DNA of 64,000 nucleotides from Vibrio fluvialis (GCF_900460245.1 NZ_UHIP01000001.1:310001-374000); one strand, 5' to 3'; shown: positions 43,373-54,985, counted from the stretch's first letter. The notes: generated by a model not told the origin, from the sequence alone. A program made the numbers and translations.

Positions 43373-43433
43373 GGAAGAGTCATAATTTTACTTGTTACTT
43401 ACTGATGTCGCTTGACATCAGCGAGCCTCTTCC
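43373..43433. repeat. Nested inverted repeats between yqiA and parE
   Basis: An inner 8-bp hairpin CTGATGTC-GCTT-GACATCAG (43402-43421) is enclosed by GGAAGAG (43373-43379) and CTCTTCC (43427-43433). No T run follows, so it is not a simple terminator. It may be part of a leader or 3' UTR structure. Confidence 0.45.
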
Positions 43434-43527
43434 AGACTATGTTTCTCTTGGACTTTCCTCGTTTAGTTGGCCGATAAAGCGGCAAAGCGCCTGTCATTTC
43501 ATCAAAAATCAAGCGTTCATAAACGAG

Positions 43528-43541
43528 TCGTAAAGTTACGA
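43528..43541. promoter_or_regulatory. Short inverted repeat upstream of parE
   Basis: TCGTAA-AG-TTACGA, 30 bp before the parE start. It could be an operator; no known regulator is recognised. Confidence 0.25.
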
Positions 43542-43570
43542 ATCATTTATCGATAAAAGCATTCCGTATT

Positions 43571-45451
43571 ATGACTGAACAATATAATGCTGGAGCCATT
43601 GAAGTTCTTAATGGCTTAGAACCAGTGCGTCGCAGACCTGGGATGTATACGGATACCACGCGCCCTAACCACCTTGGGCAGGAAGTCATCGACAACAGTG
43701 TCGATGAAGCGCTGGCCGGATACGCCACTAAGGTTCAAGTGATCCTACATGCCGATCAATCGCTGGAAGTGATTGATGACGGTCGTGGTATGCCTGTAGA
43801 CATTCACCCGGAAGAGAAAGTCTCCGGGGTTGAATTGATCTTATGTAAGCTTCACGCGGGCGGTAAGTTCTCCAATAAGAACTACCAGTTCTCCGGTGGT
43901 TTGCACGGGGTAGGGATCTCAGTCGTGAACGCGCTCTCCAAGCGCGTCGAAGTTACAGTGCGTCGTGATGGTCAGGTGTACGACATCGCGTTTGAACACG
44001 GCGAAAAAGTCTCAGATTTAACCGTTACCGGCACCTGTGGTCGTCGCAACCGCGGCACCAGCGTCCATTTCTGGCCAGACACCAAGTATTTTGATTCGCC
44101 GAATTTCTCCGTTACCCGTTTGGTCAACAACCTGCGCGCGAAAGCCGTACTGTGCCCGGGACTGGAAATTACCTTCACCGATAAGGTGAACAATAACGAA
44201 TACCGTTGGTTCTACGAAGATGGCCTGAAAGACTATCTGGCTGAAGGCGTCAAAGGGTACACCTTATTGCCGGAAGAACCGTTTACCGGCGAATTTTCTG
44301 CCGAAACGGAAGCCGCTACCTGGGCCGTGATCTGGCTGCCGGAAGGCGGCGAACTGATCACCGAAAGCTACGTCAACCTGATCCCGACCGCGCAGGGCGG
44401 CACGCATGTCAATGGCTTGCGTCAGGGCCTGTTGGATGCGATGCGTGAGTTCTGTGAATTTCGTAATTTGCTGCCGCGCGGCGTCAAACTGACGGGCGAA
44501 GATGTGTTTGACCGTTGTGCTTACGTGCTGTCGGTAAAAATGCAGGATCCGCAATTTGCGGGTCAGACTAAAGAGCGTCTCTCCTCGCGTCAGACCGCGG
44601 CGTTTGTTTCCGGTGTCGTGAAAGATGCGTTCAGTCTGTGGCTGAACGAAAAGCCGCAACTGGCCGAGCAACTGGCGGAAGTGTGTATTGCTAACGCCCA
44701 CCGCCGTATGCGTGCGGCGAAGAAAGTTGTGCGTAAGAAAGTGGCTTCAGGCCCGGCGCTGCCGGGTAAATTGACCGACTGTTCTCAGCAGGATCTCAGC
44801 CGAACCGAACTGTTTTTGGTGGAAGGTGACTCGGCGGGCGGCAGTGCCAAACAGGCACGCGATCGTGAGTTTCAGGCCATCATGCCGCTGCGCGGTAAGA
44901 TTCTGAACACGTGGGAAGTTTCGGCAGACCAGGTACTGGCTTCGCAGGAAGTGCACGATATTTCAGTTGCGCTGGGCATTGACCCGGACAACGACAACCT
45001 TGAAGCGCTGCGTTACGGCAAAGTCTGTATCCTTGCCGATGCGGACTCGGACGGTCTGCATATCGCGACACTGCTGTGCGCTCTGTTTACCCGTCATTTC
45101 CCGGCGCTGGTGCGCGCGGGACACGTGTATGTGGCGATGCCGCCGCTCTATCGTATCGACTGCGGTAAAGAAGTGTTCTACGCGCTGGATGACAGCGAGA
45201 AAGACGCAATTCTTGAACGCCTGAGTAAGAAGAAAGCCAAAGTGAACGTGCAGCGATTTAAAGGTCTGGGTGAAATGAACCCGCTTCAGCTGCGCGAAAC
45301 CACCATGGATCCGAATACTCGTCGTCTGGTTCAACTGACCATTGACGATGATAAAGCGACCGAAGAGATGATGGATATGCTGCTGGGGAAAAAGCGTGCG
45401 GATGACCGCCGCAACTGGCTGCAAAGCAACGGCGATCTGGCTGAGGTGTAA
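43571..45451 (+). CDS. parE: DNA topoisomerase IV subunit B
   Basis: ParE is the ATPase subunit of topoisomerase IV, which unlinks daughter chromosomes. The 626-residue protein has the GHKL ATP site (EVIDNSVDEALAG, VIDDGRGMPVD, SGGLHGVGISVVNALS), the transducer domain, and the TOPRIM region with LFLVEGDSAGGSAKQARDREFQAIMPLRGKILN and ILADADSDGLHI. That TOPRIM region reads as wild type in the quinolone-associated segment. parC follows after three bases. Confidence 0.98.
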   Translation: MTEQYNAGAIEVLNGLEPVRRRPGMYTDTTRPNHLGQEVIDNSVDEALAGYATKVQVILHADQSLEVIDDGRGMPVDIHPEEKVSGVELILCKLHAGGKFSNKNYQFSGGLHGVGISVVNALSKRVEVTVRRDGQVYDIAFEHGEKVSDLTVTGTCGRRNRGTSVHFWPDTKYFDSPNFSVTRLVNNLRAKAVLCPGLEITFTDKVNNNEYRWFYEDGLKDYLAEGVKGYTLLPEEPFTGEFSAETEAATWAVIWLPEGGELITESYVNLIPTAQGGTHVNGLRQGLLDAMREFCEFRNLLPRGVKLTGEDVFDRCAYVLSVKMQDPQFAGQTKERLSSRQTAAFVSGVVKDAFSLWLNEKPQLAEQLAEVCIANAHRRMRAAKKVVRKKVASGPALPGKLTDCSQQDLSRTELFLVEGDSAGGSAKQARDREFQAIMPLRGKILNTWEVSADQVLASQEVHDISVALGIDPDNDNLEALRYGKVCILADADSDGLHIATLLCALFTRHFPALVRAGHVYVAMPPLYRIDCGKEVFYALDDSEKDAILERLSKKKAKVNVQRFKGLGEMNPLQLRETTMDPNTRRLVQLTIDDDKATEEMMDMLLGKKRADDRRNWLQSNGDLAEV

Positions 45452-45454
45452 TGA

Positions 45455-47728
45455 ATGTCGACTGAAATCACCTACGATGGCGTTGAACAGCTGCCACTGC
45501 GCAAGTTTACTGAAGACGCTTATCTGAATTATTCCATGTACGTCATCATGGACCGCGCGTTGCCATACATTGGCGACGGTCTGAAGCCGGTTCAGCGACG
45601 TATCATCTATGCAATGTCTGAGCTGGGTCTTTCTGCCTCAGCCAAATACAAAAAATCGGCGCGTACCGTTGGTGACGTGCTGGGTAAATATCACCCGCAC
45701 GGCGATTCAGCATGTTACGAAGCGATGGTGCTGATGGCGCAGCCGTTCTCTTACCGTTATCCGCTGGTTGACGGTCAGGGCAACTGGGGTGCGCCGGACG
45801 ATCCGAAATCGTTCGCCGCGATGCGTTATACCGAAGCAAAACTGTCTAAGTTCGCGGAAGTGCTGCTGAGCGAACTGGGCCAGGGCACCGTGGACTGGCA
45901 ACCGAACTTCGACGGCACAATGAAAGAACCGAAGATGCTGCCAGCACGTCTGCCGCACATTCTGCTCAACGGCGTGACGGGTATTGCAGTCGGTATGGCG
46001 ACTGACATTCCACCGCACAACGTGCGTGAAGTGGCGGCCGCAACGATTCACCTGATTGACAATCCGCAGGCCAGCCTGCCGGATCTGATGCAATACGTGA
46101 AAGGTCCGGATTATCCGACCGAAGCAGAGATCATCTCGCCGCAGATTGAGCTGGAGAAAGTCTACCGTACCGGCCGTGGCAGCGTAAGAATGCGCGCAGT
46201 GTGGCACAAAGAAGGTTCGGACATCGTGATCTCGGCGCTGCCGCATCAGGTATCGGGCGCCAAACTGCTGGAGCAGATTGCCAACCAGATGCGCGCGAAG
46301 AAACTGCCGATGGTGGAAGATTTGCGTGATGAATCGGATCACGAAAACCCGACTCGTATCGTGATCGTGCCACGCTCTAACCGCGTTGATTGCGACCTGC
46401 TGATGAATCACCTGTTTGCCTCGACCGATCTGGAACGCAGCTACCGCGTCAACCTCAACATGATTGGCCTCGACAATCGCCCGCAGGTGAAAGGTCTGGT
46501 CAGTATTCTGAGCGAATGGATTCAGTTCCGCCGTGAGACGGTGCGTTCTCGTCTGCAACACCGTCTGGATAAAGTGCTGGCTCGTCTGCACATTTTGGAA
46601 GGTTTGTTGATCGCGTATCTGAACATCGATGAAGTGATCGAAATCATTCGTACCGAAGACGATCCTAAAGCTGTGCTGATGGCACGCTTCGGGATTACTG
46701 ATATTCAGGCGGATGCGATTCTGGATACCAAACTTCGTCACTTAGCCAAACTGGAAGAGATGAAGATCCGCGGTGAACAGAGCGAGCTGGAAAAAGAGCG
46801 TCAGAAGCTGGAAGAGCTGCTGGGTTCTGAGCGTCGCCTGAATACATTGCTGAAAAAAGAGATCAAAGCGGATGCCGAGACCTACGGTGATGATCGTCGT
46901 TCGCCGCTGGTTGAACGTGAAGAAGCCAAAGCGCTGACGGAACGTGATCTGATGCCAAGTGAAATGATCACGGTCGTGTTGTCTGAGAAAGGCTGGATTC
47001 GCCATGCGAAAGGTCATGACGTTGATTGTGAAGGATTGAACTACAAAGCGGGTGATAACTATCTGGCGCACGCGTGTGGTAAGAGCAATCAGCAAGCCGT
47101 CTTCCTCGGTAGTGATGGCCGCAGTTACTCGTTGGAGTCACACACTCTGCCGTCTGCACGTGGGCAGGGGGAACCGATTACTGGTCGTCTCAACGTGGCG
47201 GAAGGCACGTCGATTCGTCAGGTCGTCATGGGCGAAGAAGATCAGCTGTGGCTGGTGGGATCTGATGCCGGTTATGGCTTCGTGTGTAAAGGCACCGATC
47301 TGTTGTCGAAAAACCGCAGCGGTAAGGCGCTGGTCAATCTGCCGGACAATGCGGAAGTGATGACGCCACAGGCGGTGAACGATCTGCAAAGCGATGAGAT
47401 CCTGGCGATTACCAATCAGGGCCGCATGTTGCTGTTCCCGATCAAAGATCTGCCGCAGTTAGGCAAAGGCAAAGGCAACAAGATCATCAATATCCCGGCG
47501 GCGAAAGCCAAGTCGCGGGAAGAAGTGGTGTCCCATCTGTTGGCACTACCAAAAGATGTGTCTGTAACGCTGTATGCCGGCAAACGTAAGCTGGGGCTGA
47601 AACCATCGGATCTGGATAATTTCCGTGGTGAGCGTGGTCGTCGTGGTGCTCTGTTGCCACGTGGTCTGCAACGCGTGACCCGCATCGAGCTGGAATCGGA
47701 CGCGCAAGAAAGTTCTGAAGAAGAATAA
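45455..47728 (+). CDS. parC: DNA topoisomerase IV subunit A
   Basis: ParC carries the DNA-cleaving domain. In this 757-residue protein the active-site tyrosine is Tyr125 (FAAMRYTE) and the quinolone region reads [10 protein letters not shown] with Ser85 and Glu89, the sensitive-type residues at the positions used in Vibrio. The C-terminal beta-pinwheel domain fills the last third. It starts three bases after parE, so the subunits are made together. Terminator downstream. Confidence 0.98.
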   Translation: MSTEITYDGVEQLPLRKFTEDAYLNYSMYVIMDRALPYIGDGLKPVQRRIIYAMSELGLSASAKYKKSARTVGDVLGKYHPHGDSACYEAMVLMAQPFSYRYPLVDGQGNWGAPDDPKSFAAMRYTEAKLSKFAEVLLSELGQGTVDWQPNFDGTMKEPKMLPARLPHILLNGVTGIAVGMATDIPPHNVREVAAATIHLIDNPQASLPDLMQYVKGPDYPTEAEIISPQIELEKVYRTGRGSVRMRAVWHKEGSDIVISALPHQVSGAKLLEQIANQMRAKKLPMVEDLRDESDHENPTRIVIVPRSNRVDCDLLMNHLFASTDLERSYRVNLNMIGLDNRPQVKGLVSILSEWIQFRRETVRSRLQHRLDKVLARLHILEGLLIAYLNIDEVIEIIRTEDDPKAVLMARFGITDIQADAILDTKLRHLAKLEEMKIRGEQSELEKERQKLEELLGSERRLNTLLKKEIKADAETYGDDRRSPLVEREEAKALTERDLMPSEMITVVLSEKGWIRHAKGHDVDCEGLNYKAGDNYLAHACGKSNQQAVFLGSDGRSYSLESHTLPSARGQGEPITGRLNVAEGTSIRQVVMGEEDQLWLVGSDAGYGFVCKGTDLLSKNRSGKALVNLPDNAEVMTPQAVNDLQSDEILAITNQGRMLLFPIKDLPQLGKGKGNKIINIPAAKAKSREEVVSHLLALPKDVSVTLYAGKRKLGLKPSDLDNFRGERGRRGALLPRGLQRVTRIELESDAQESSEEE

Positions 47729-47744
47729 TGTAGTCTGAACAAGC

Positions 47745-47771
47745 AAAAGCCCCGCAATGCGGGGCTTTTTT
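47745..47771. terminator. Bidirectional terminator between parC and yacG
   Basis: AGCCCCGC-AAT-GCGGGGCT with A4 before and T6 after. Placed between convergent genes. Confidence 0.9.
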
Positions 47772-47778
47772 ATGCCAG

Positions 47779-47976
47779 TCAGTAATTATCTTCCGACCAA
47801 CCGTCACTGTCGGACATGTCTGGTGCACCGGGAATGGATTTCTCTTCATCTGCCCATTCACCGAAGTCGATCATCTGACATTTTTTACTGCAGAACGGGC
47901 GATGAGGGCTTTGCTCTCCCCATTCCACATCCTGGCCACATTGTGGGCATTTCACCACAGTTGGTTTTTTTGACAT
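47779..47976 (-). CDS. yacG: DNA gyrase inhibitor YacG
   Basis: A 65-residue zinc protein with the four-cysteine pattern VKCPQCG...[14 protein letters not shown], the YacG signature. E. coli YacG binds GyrB and blocks DNA binding. The C-terminus is acidic. I chose the ATG at 47976 ([14 protein letters not shown]) because AGGA is seven bases upstream; longer starts at 47982 and 48006 are less likely. It is last in a coaE-zapD-yacG run on the minus strand, as in E. coli. Confidence 0.94.
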   Translation of the reverse strand: MSKKPTVVKCPQCGQDVEWGEQSPHRPFCSKKCQMIDFGEWADEEKSIPGAPDMSDSDGWSEDNY

Positions 47977-48030
47977 GGTCATATCCTGTGCGTTGAGAAA
48001 GCACATTGCTTTTTGGTTAATTAAAGTTGG

Positions 48031-48771
48031 TTAACTGCAAACGGCGAGATCAAATTCAATATCCTGCGTACTGGCCTGACCGGAACTGAATTCGATAAAT
48101 TTGATGGCGAAGCGGTTCTTGTGCCCCGAAATCATCGGGTAGACGCCGTAATCCAACGGAATGGACAGGCGCAGAATGTTCGCCTCTTCCGCATCGCTCT
48201 GATAAAAACCTGACTTGGCTTCACGGGCGCGAAAGTTGCCGGTTTCCCGTGTCAGTTTCAGCCACAGTTTCAGCGCGTCGGCTAACGGTTGCAAGGTATC
48301 CATCCACTGGCGGGCATCTTGGATTTTTTGTTCCAAGGCCAGATGCAACCAATAGTGCAGTGCCGGCAAATCAAAACAGCAAGAGCCACCGGGCAGATTG
48401 AAGCGCTGGCGAATCGCACTGAGGAAACGGTCTTCTTTGAGAGACTGGCCAAATCGCTCACCACCCATCAGGTTGCGGTGAATGTCGTCAATTTCTCTCA
48501 GCAGGCCCAACAACATCTCTTGATCCACCCCTTCGACGTTGAGCCAGTTGCGGTAAGCCAGACGTTGTTTTTCGATATCTTTGGCGAGTTCGCTTTTGAG
48601 TTGGATCTGCTCAAAAATTTCCAGCAGATCGAACAGAGAACGGAAGAATAGCTGATGCTGAATATCGTCACGAAACTGCGACGCTTGCTCCATCTGATTG
48701 AGCAGCGCTTCGACACGAAGGTAAATACGCGTTTTTTCGTTGAGCGGATGTTCAAACTTATGTGTGGTCAT
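48031..48771 (-). CDS. zapD: Cell division protein ZapD
   Basis: ZapD (YacF) crosslinks FtsZ filaments in the division ring. The 246-residue protein matches the family throughout: [15 protein letters not shown] at the N-terminus, [16 protein letters not shown], and the C-terminal beta-rich part with SKSGFYQ-like [21 protein letters not shown]. The ATG at 48771 has AAGG upstream; a TTG one codon earlier is also open. It sits between coaE and yacG. Confidence 0.95.
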   Translation of the reverse strand: MTTHKFEHPLNEKTRIYLRVEALLNQMEQASQFRDDIQHQLFFRSLFDLLEIFEQIQLKSELAKDIEKQRLAYRNWLNVEGVDQEMLLGLLREIDDIHRNLMGGERFGQSLKEDRFLSAIRQRFNLPGGSCCFDLPALHYWLHLALEQKIQDARQWMDTLQPLADALKLWLKLTRETGNFRAREAKSGFYQSDAEEANILRLSIPLDYGVYPMISGHKNRFAIKFIEFSSGQASTQDIEFDLAVCS

Positions 48772-48803
48772 CAAACTAGCCTTGGGTTATTTGGGACTTA
48801 TTC

Positions 48804-49412
48804 TCACAGATTTGTACGGCTCATGGCTAGATACTTTTGGTGCAATTCTGTGATTTGAGGCAAAAGTTTCTGGTTTTCTGCATCATTTTTAATCACATCG
48901 TCGGCGATGGCTAATCGTTGTTCACGGCTGGCCTGCGACGCGAGAATCGCCTTCACCTGCTGCTCGGAGACATTGTCGCGCGCCAGAGTGCGTTGGATCT
49001 GCGTGGTTTCATCGACATCGACCACCAAAATGCGGTCCGCCATAGACTGTAACTGGTTTTCCACTAACAGTGGCACCACTAGTAACGCATAAGGAGAGCG
49101 TACTTGTTGTAAATCTTGTGTCATTTTTTGGCGAATCAATGGATGCAACAAATGATTGAGCCAGGATTTTTCTTCGATATCGGCAAAAATACGCTCGCGC
49201 AGCGCTGCACGGTCGAGGCGACCATCGGCCTGTAAGATGTCATTGCCAAAATGCTCGGCAATCGCGTTCAGTCCCGGAGTGCCGACGTCCACCACTTCAC
49301 GAGCCACCACATCGGCATCGACGATATCGATGGCGAAATGTTGCTGAAACAGATTTGCGACGGTGGTTTTTCCGCTGGCGATGCCACCCGTTAAGCCAAT
49401 GATGAGTGCCAT
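48804..49412 (-). CDS. coaE: Dephospho-CoA kinase
   Basis: CoaE phosphorylates dephospho-CoA at the 3' position, the final step of coenzyme A synthesis. The 202-residue protein has the P-loop GLTGGIASGKTT (residues 6-17) and the CoaE features DADVVAREVV, LLVVPLLVEN, VVDVDETTQIQR and REQRLAIADDVIKND. An upstream frame exists, but the ATG at 49412 starts the family motif and lies three bases past the pilD stop, so it is coupled to pilD. Confidence 0.96.
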   Translation of the reverse strand: MALIIGLTGGIASGKTTVANLFQQHFAIDIVDADVVAREVVDVGTPGLNAIAEHFGNDILQADGRLDRAALRERIFADIEEKSWLNHLLHPLIRQKMTQDLQQVRSPYALLVVPLLVENQLQSMADRILVVDVDETTQIQRTLARDNVSEQQVKAILASQASREQRLAIADDVIKNDAENQKLLPQITELHQKYLAMSRTNL

Positions 49413-49414
49413 AA

Positions 49415-50284
49415 TCAGAATCCTAATACCGAATGAAAATACCAACCCGCAATGTCATGACCAAACAACAGAGACAGCCAGCCTGCAATCGCCAGATAAG
49501 GCCCGAAGGGAAATGCTTTATCAATGCCGCGCTTTTGCAGACGCAGTTGAATGAGGCCGAACACCAGTCCAACCAGAGATGACATCAGAATGATGATCGG
49601 TAGTTGCTGCCATCCCAGCCAAGCACCGAGAGCCGCTAACAGCTTAAAGTCGCCATAGCCCATGCCTTCTTTGCCTGTCAGTAGCTTAAACAGCCAGTAC
49701 ACCGACCATAACGACAGATAACCCGCTATCGCACCAATCACCGCATCTTGTAGCGAAATCGGGCTGATGCCCGCCAATGCCAGTGCAATACCAGCCCAGA
49801 GTAGGGGCAGAGTAAGCTGATCCGGCAGCAGCATCGTATCGAAATCAATGAAGGTTGCTGCAATCAGCGTATAGGTAAAGAACAGCATGGCAACGGCAAA
49901 CCAGCTAAAACCAAATTGCAGCGCAATCAAGAGGCTGCATGAAGCCGTCAGCAGTTCAATCAGTGGATAACGCGCGCTAATAGAGCCCTGACAATTCGAG
50001 CATTTACCACGCAGCAAAAGCCAGCTCAGTACCGGAATGTTGTCGATAACCCGGATCGGCGTATCGCAATGCGGGCAGGTGGAACGTGGCGTGCTCAGCG
50101 TTAAAATGCCCTGAGGCGGTTCAATATGATACTCGGGAAAGGATTCCGCACACTCCTGACGCCACTCGCGCTCCATGATTTTCGGCAGGCGATAAATCAC
50201 CACATTGAGGAAACTGCCGATAATTAACCCCAGCACTGTCGCCAGCGTAGGAAACAGCCAGGGGTAAAAATTAAAAATGTCCAT
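49415..50284 (-). CDS. pilD: Type IV prepilin peptidase PilD
   Basis: PilD cuts the leader of type IV pilins and type II secretion pseudopilins after glycine and N-methylates the new Phe1. The 289-residue membrane protein has a zinc-type CPHC...CSNC domain (about residues 72-100) and about seven further helices. The aspartate proteases lie in [15 protein letters not shown] and [18 protein letters not shown], the catalytic GxGD. As the only prepilin peptidase gene in view it probably serves the Gsp system too. The order pilA-B-C-D-coaE is conserved in Vibrio. Confidence 0.96.
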   Translation of the reverse strand: MDIFNFYPWLFPTLATVLGLIIGSFLNVVIYRLPKIMEREWRQECAESFPEYHIEPPQGILTLSTPRSTCPHCDTPIRVIDNIPVLSWLLLRGKCSNCQGSISARYPLIELLTASCSLLIALQFGFSWFAVAMLFFTYTLIAATFIDFDTMLLPDQLTLPLLWAGIALALAGISPISLQDAVIGAIAGYLSLWSVYWLFKLLTGKEGMGYGDFKLLAALGAWLGWQQLPIIILMSSLVGLVFGLIQLRLQKRGIDKAFPFGPYLAIAGWLSLLFGHDIAGWYFHSVLGF

Positions 50285-50335
50285 TTTATGTGCTCGCGGC
50301 GCGTCGCCATCATGTTGGTCTTAATGAGGGTCATA

Positions 50336-51562
50336 CTAACCTAATACACTCATTAAGTTAAAGATTGGCAGGTACATCGCCACCACCAATCCACCGACCA
50401 CAATGCCCAAAAATACGATAATCAGCGGTTCAAGAATTTTGCCCAGATTGTCGACGGTGTTGTCGACTTCAAACTCATAGATGGTGGCGACTTTATTGAG
50501 CATGTCGTCGAGCTTGCCGGACTCCTCGCCGATCATCACCATTTGCAACACCATTTCCGGAAAGGCTTGTGTGTTGCGCATTGCAATATACATCGGCATC
50601 CCTGCTGCCGTATGGCGGTGAACATCCTGAATGGCGGTTTCAAAATGCACGTTACCTGCCGTTTTAGCGGTGGTTTTGAGGCTGGCGAGTATCGGAATTC
50701 CCGCACTGAAGCTGGTCGCCAGAGTGCGGCTGAATTTGGCAATTGCGGCTTTGGCAAGCACACCCCCAATGATGGGAAAACGCAGGCTGAGCTGGCTGGT
50801 TTTAAGACGGACGACGAAGGATTTTTTCCGCGCCGCTTTGATGCCAAACACCAAGCTCAATGACGCGATGAACGCCCCCGCACTGTAGGCTTGTACCCCA
50901 TGCGATAACTTGAGGATCTGCTGAGTAAACCAAGGCAGTTCAGCCCCAAAACCCTTGAACATACTTTCGAACTCTGGAATGACCATCGTCAGCATCAAAT
51001 AGGAGACGCCGAGTGCCACCAGAATGACCATGCTGGGATAGATCAGCGCTTTGATTACTTTCGCGCGCAGTTGCTCACTTTTTTCCCGATAGGTGGCAAG
51101 GCGTTCAAAGACTTCGGCAAGATTGCCGGACTGCTCGCCAGTCTGAATTAAGTCGACGTACAACGCGTCAAAGTGAGTGCTGGCAGTGCGCATCGCTTTG
51201 GAAATCGGCGTACCGGCTTCGACGCCTTTGGTAATTTGCGCCAGAATCGATTTCATCTCGGCTTTACGATGATTATCGCCGACCAATTTAAGTGCCTGCA
51301 CAATTGGCACTCCGGTGGTCAGCATGGTGGCAAGCTGGCGGGTTAGGATGGTGATGTCTTTAGTTTTGACCCGATTGGTGAGACGAGTCAGAAATGACAC
51401 GCTGCCTTTTTTGATCTTCTTAACCTGAATGTGCTGTTCTTTCAGTTTGTCGCGGACTTCTATTTCACTGATAGCCAGTGTCTGTCCCGCGACTTTCTTT
51501 CCAGTGCTGTTGACGCCTTTCCAGCGATAGTTTTTTAACTCAGGGCCTTTGGTCGGTTTCAT
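50336..51562 (-). CDS. pilC: Type IV pilus inner-membrane platform protein PilC
   Basis: A 408-residue GspF/PilC family protein with two cytoplasmic helical bundles (about residues 65-190 and 268-390) and three membrane helices (near 175-195, 225-245 and 380-405). Motifs include [21 protein letters not shown] and [17 protein letters not shown], repeated as [19 protein letters not shown]. PilC transmits the force of PilB to the growing pilus. It begins 36 bases after pilB. Confidence 0.95.
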   Translation of the reverse strand: MKPTKGPELKNYRWKGVNSTGKKVAGQTLAISEIEVRDKLKEQHIQVKKIKKGSVSFLTRLTNRVKTKDITILTRQLATMLTTGVPIVQALKLVGDNHRKAEMKSILAQITKGVEAGTPISKAMRTASTHFDALYVDLIQTGEQSGNLAEVFERLATYREKSEQLRAKVIKALIYPSMVILVALGVSYLMLTMVIPEFESMFKGFGAELPWFTQQILKLSHGVQAYSAGAFIASLSLVFGIKAARKKSFVVRLKTSQLSLRFPIIGGVLAKAAIAKFSRTLATSFSAGIPILASLKTTAKTAGNVHFETAIQDVHRHTAAGMPMYIAMRNTQAFPEMVLQMVMIGEESGKLDDMLNKVATIYEFEVDNTVDNLGKILEPLIIVFLGIVVGGLVVAMYLPIFNLMSVLG

Positions 51563-51597
51563 GATGGAAGAGTCTCAGAATAAGGTCTTAACCAGAA

Positions 51598-53286
51598 TTA
51601 GAAATAGAGAACACGCTGCAACTCACTGAAACTGGTAATCCCGGCGCGAAGTTTTTCGATCCCCGATTGCAACAGCGTTTGCATGCCATGTTGCTGGGCA
51701 ATGGATTCGATCTGATGAATGCTGGCTCGTTGCATAATCGCTTCAGCCAGCGCGGAGTTAAATGCCATCACTTCATAAATCCCCACCCGCCCGCTGTAAC
51801 CGTTGGTGCACTCGTTGCAGCCTGATGGGTTGGCGGCATAGATAGGCTGCTGAGAACTCAAGTGAAATTGTTGTTGCAGTGTCGGAGAGGGCGATGTGGC
51901 GACTTTGCAGTGAGGGCAAAGGCGCCGGGCAAGTCGTTGAGCGATGATGAGGCTCAGCGATGAAGCGAGGTTAAACGGTTCAATGCCCATGTTCGCCAGC
52001 CGAATCACGCTTTCGGCGGCGGAGTTGGTGTGCAGTGTGGATAGCACCAAGTGGCCGGTTTGGGCGGCTTTGACGGCAATCTCTGCCGTTTCCAAATCGC
52101 GGATTTCGCCCACCATCACCACATCGGGATCCTGACGCAGAAAGGAGCGCAGAGCCTGCGCAAAGCCAAAACCAATTTTGGGCTGCACCTGAACCTGGTT
52201 AATGCCGGGCAGGTTAATTTCCACCGGGTCTTCGGCGGTAGAAATATTCACTTCGTCGGTGTTGAGAATGCGAAGGCCGGTATAGAGTGAGACTGTCTTA
52301 CCGCTGCCCGTCGGGCCAGTCATCAGAATCATGCCTTGCGGCTTGGTGAGGGCCGCCAGATAAAGCTGCTTTTGCGCATCGTTATAACCCAACTTGTCGA
52401 TATCGAGGCTGGACGCACTGCTGTCGAGCAGACGCAGGACGATTTTCTCCCCCCACAAGGTTGGCAGAGTGGAGACCCGCATATCAATGGCCGTGTCCGC
52501 ATTGAGGCGTAATTTGATGCGGCCGTCCTGGGGTAAACGTCGCTCAGCGATATCGAGTTTCGACAAAATCTTAATCCGCGCGGCCAATCGACGGCTTAAA
52601 TGGCTAGCTGGTTGCTGGATTTCCACCAAAATACCGTCGCAGCGCAGGCGAATGCGATAAAAGGATTCATAGGGCTCAAAGTGGATATCAGAAGCGCCTT
52701 TACGCACCGCATCCAGCAGGATCTGGTTGATGAAACGACTGACCGGGGAGTCATCCTGACTCAGATCTTCGATTGATGTTTTTTCGTCATCGGAAACTTG
52801 CACCAGACTGGCCAGTTCGTCCTGGCTGATCTCCTTGCCCAGCGTGCCATGTGATGCGATGGCTCGGCCATACAAGCGGCGAATAGCGGCTTGCAGTGCC
52901 TTATGATCAGCCAATACCAGTTCTATTTGTAACCCGGTCGCAAAACGAAACTCGTCTTCAACTTGCAGGTGAGTAGGATCGGATACCGCAAGAGTCAGTA
53001 TCTGGCCGTTGCTATTGAGGGGCAGAGCCTGACAACGGGTGATGAGCTCTCGCAGCCCCAACTGCTGGCAAAGCGGCGCGAAGTCAAAACGGGTCAGATC
53101 CGTATTCGGCAGACCAAAGATCTGGCTTAGATGCTCGGTCAGTTCATGGTGATGGAAGATCGCCAAATCGATCAACGCTTCCGGAACATTGGTTCCGGAA
53201 GCGTGAATATGATCCATTACGGCCTGTTCCTGCGTAGGGCTAAGCAAATCGGCCTGACGCAGGATGGCGAGTAGGTTGGTGAGCAT
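51598..53286 (-). CDS. pilB: Type IV pilus assembly ATPase PilB
   Basis: PilB powers pilus extension. The 562-residue protein has an N-terminal GspE-type domain, then Walker A GPTGSGKTVSLYT (about residue 322), the Asp and His boxes (EDPVEINLPGINQVQV, RDPD region QDPDVVMVGEIRD, TGHLVLSTLHTN), and a tetracysteine zinc motif (CPHC...CNEC). It starts nine bases after pilA. The retraction ATPase PilT is not in this window. Confidence 0.96.
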   Translation of the reverse strand: MLTNLLAILRQADLLSPTQEQAVMDHIHASGTNVPEALIDLAIFHHHELTEHLSQIFGLPNTDLTRFDFAPLCQQLGLRELITRCQALPLNSNGQILTLAVSDPTHLQVEDEFRFATGLQIELVLADHKALQAAIRRLYGRAIASHGTLGKEISQDELASLVQVSDDEKTSIEDLSQDDSPVSRFINQILLDAVRKGASDIHFEPYESFYRIRLRCDGILVEIQQPASHLSRRLAARIKILSKLDIAERRLPQDGRIKLRLNADTAIDMRVSTLPTLWGEKIVLRLLDSSASSLDIDKLGYNDAQKQLYLAALTKPQGMILMTGPTGSGKTVSLYTGLRILNTDEVNISTAEDPVEINLPGINQVQVQPKIGFGFAQALRSFLRQDPDVVMVGEIRDLETAEIAVKAAQTGHLVLSTLHTNSAAESVIRLANMGIEPFNLASSLSLIIAQRLARRLCPHCKVATSPSPTLQQQFHLSSQQPIYAANPSGCNECTNGYSGRVGIYEVMAFNSALAEAIMQRASIHQIESIAQQHGMQTLLQSGIEKLRAGITSFSELQRVLYF

Positions 53287-53295
53287 TGTAAAGAA

Positions 53296-53715
53296 TTAAC
53301 AACCTTTCGGTGCTGCTGCGCTCACGGCTGCTGGGCCGGTGTACGCACATGACCAGCCACCAGTTGTTCTTGTGTATACGAACTTCGCGCCCTTTGCTGA
53401 ACCATCAGTGTGAGAAAAGGTGATTTCATTGTCTGCTGAGATACTTAGTGTGCCTAAGCTATTAGCGGCAGAGGAAACACCCAGCGATGTGATGGTACTT
53501 ACTCCACTACTAATCTTTCCATTTTCTTGGACATATAACTCTGCTGGTGTTAGCACGGATTTAATTGTGGCAAAGCCAGAAGCTAACTCACTCTTGGTTA
53601 CGTAATCCTTATAAGCGGGTACGGCAATCGCCGACAGAACTCCGATGATGGCGACCACGATCATCAGTTCGATCAGGGTAAAGCCCTGCTGTTGTTTGCG
53701 TTGATTCGCGTTCAT
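53296..53715 (-). CDS. pilA: Type IV major pilin PilA
   Basis: A 139-residue prepilin. The leader is long and basic ([11 protein letters not shown]), cut before Phe in [20 protein letters not shown], with Glu5 of the mature protein present. The C-terminal region ends with two cysteines (GWSCAYTG...PKGC) likely forming the D-loop disulfide. GGAG lies six bases upstream of the ATG. The DNA for the mature variable part (about 53400-53590) is visibly richer in A+T than pilB or pilC. In Vibrio this pilus is the chitin-induced DNA-uptake pilus; no clear CRP-S/TfoX site was seen. Confidence 0.93.
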   Translation of the reverse strand: MNANQRKQQQGFTLIELMIVVAIIGVLSAIAVPAYKDYVTKSELASGFATIKSVLTPAELYVQENGKISSGVSTITSLGVSSAANSLGTLSISADNEITFSHTDGSAKGAKFVYTRTTGGWSCAYTGPAAVSAAAPKGC

Positions 53716-53899
53716 GACACTCTCCGTTATGCGTGTGTTTGTATGATGAGCAGAGCATAAGAAGTTGTTGATATTAGGAGAATTGGGGGAATGAGAGGGC
53801 GCGAGGCATTCGGGATTTTTATGCTTGGATTTACATCCATCGGGCAAAATATTTCGACTCAGTTAAAAGCGTTGCGGTGATATGAGGTACGGCAGGCAT

Positions 53900-53924
53900 A
53901 AAAAAGGAGGCGAGGCCTCCTTTT
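53900..53924 (-). terminator. Terminator of nadC
   Basis: Read on the minus strand: AAAGGAGGC-CTC-GCCTCCTTT followed by a T run. It separates nadC from the pilA promoter region (53716-53899). Confidence 0.85.
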
Positions 53925-53945
53925 AATACATTGAAAATTCTATTT

Positions 53946-54842
<897 letters not shown>

Positions 54843-54985
54843 TTAATATAAGTTGAACTGGGGGAGGGATAATACGCTGAGTGCGGTTGAAATTCAGCCC
54901 TTGATCTCGCATTTCATAGCAAGAAAGTTAAAATCAGCCATAGGCTAATGTCGGGGTTTACCCATCAATCAAATGGATAGTGTTT

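Noticed and set aside
45707..46741. A 344-codon open frame antisense to parC
   Set aside because: Shadow of a conserved coding frame; composition follows the parC codon pattern.
53716..53899. CRP-S/TfoX-type promoter for pilA
   Set aside because: I looked for a TGCGA-N6-TCGCA-like element and saw only loose partial matches and a poor -35/-10 pair.
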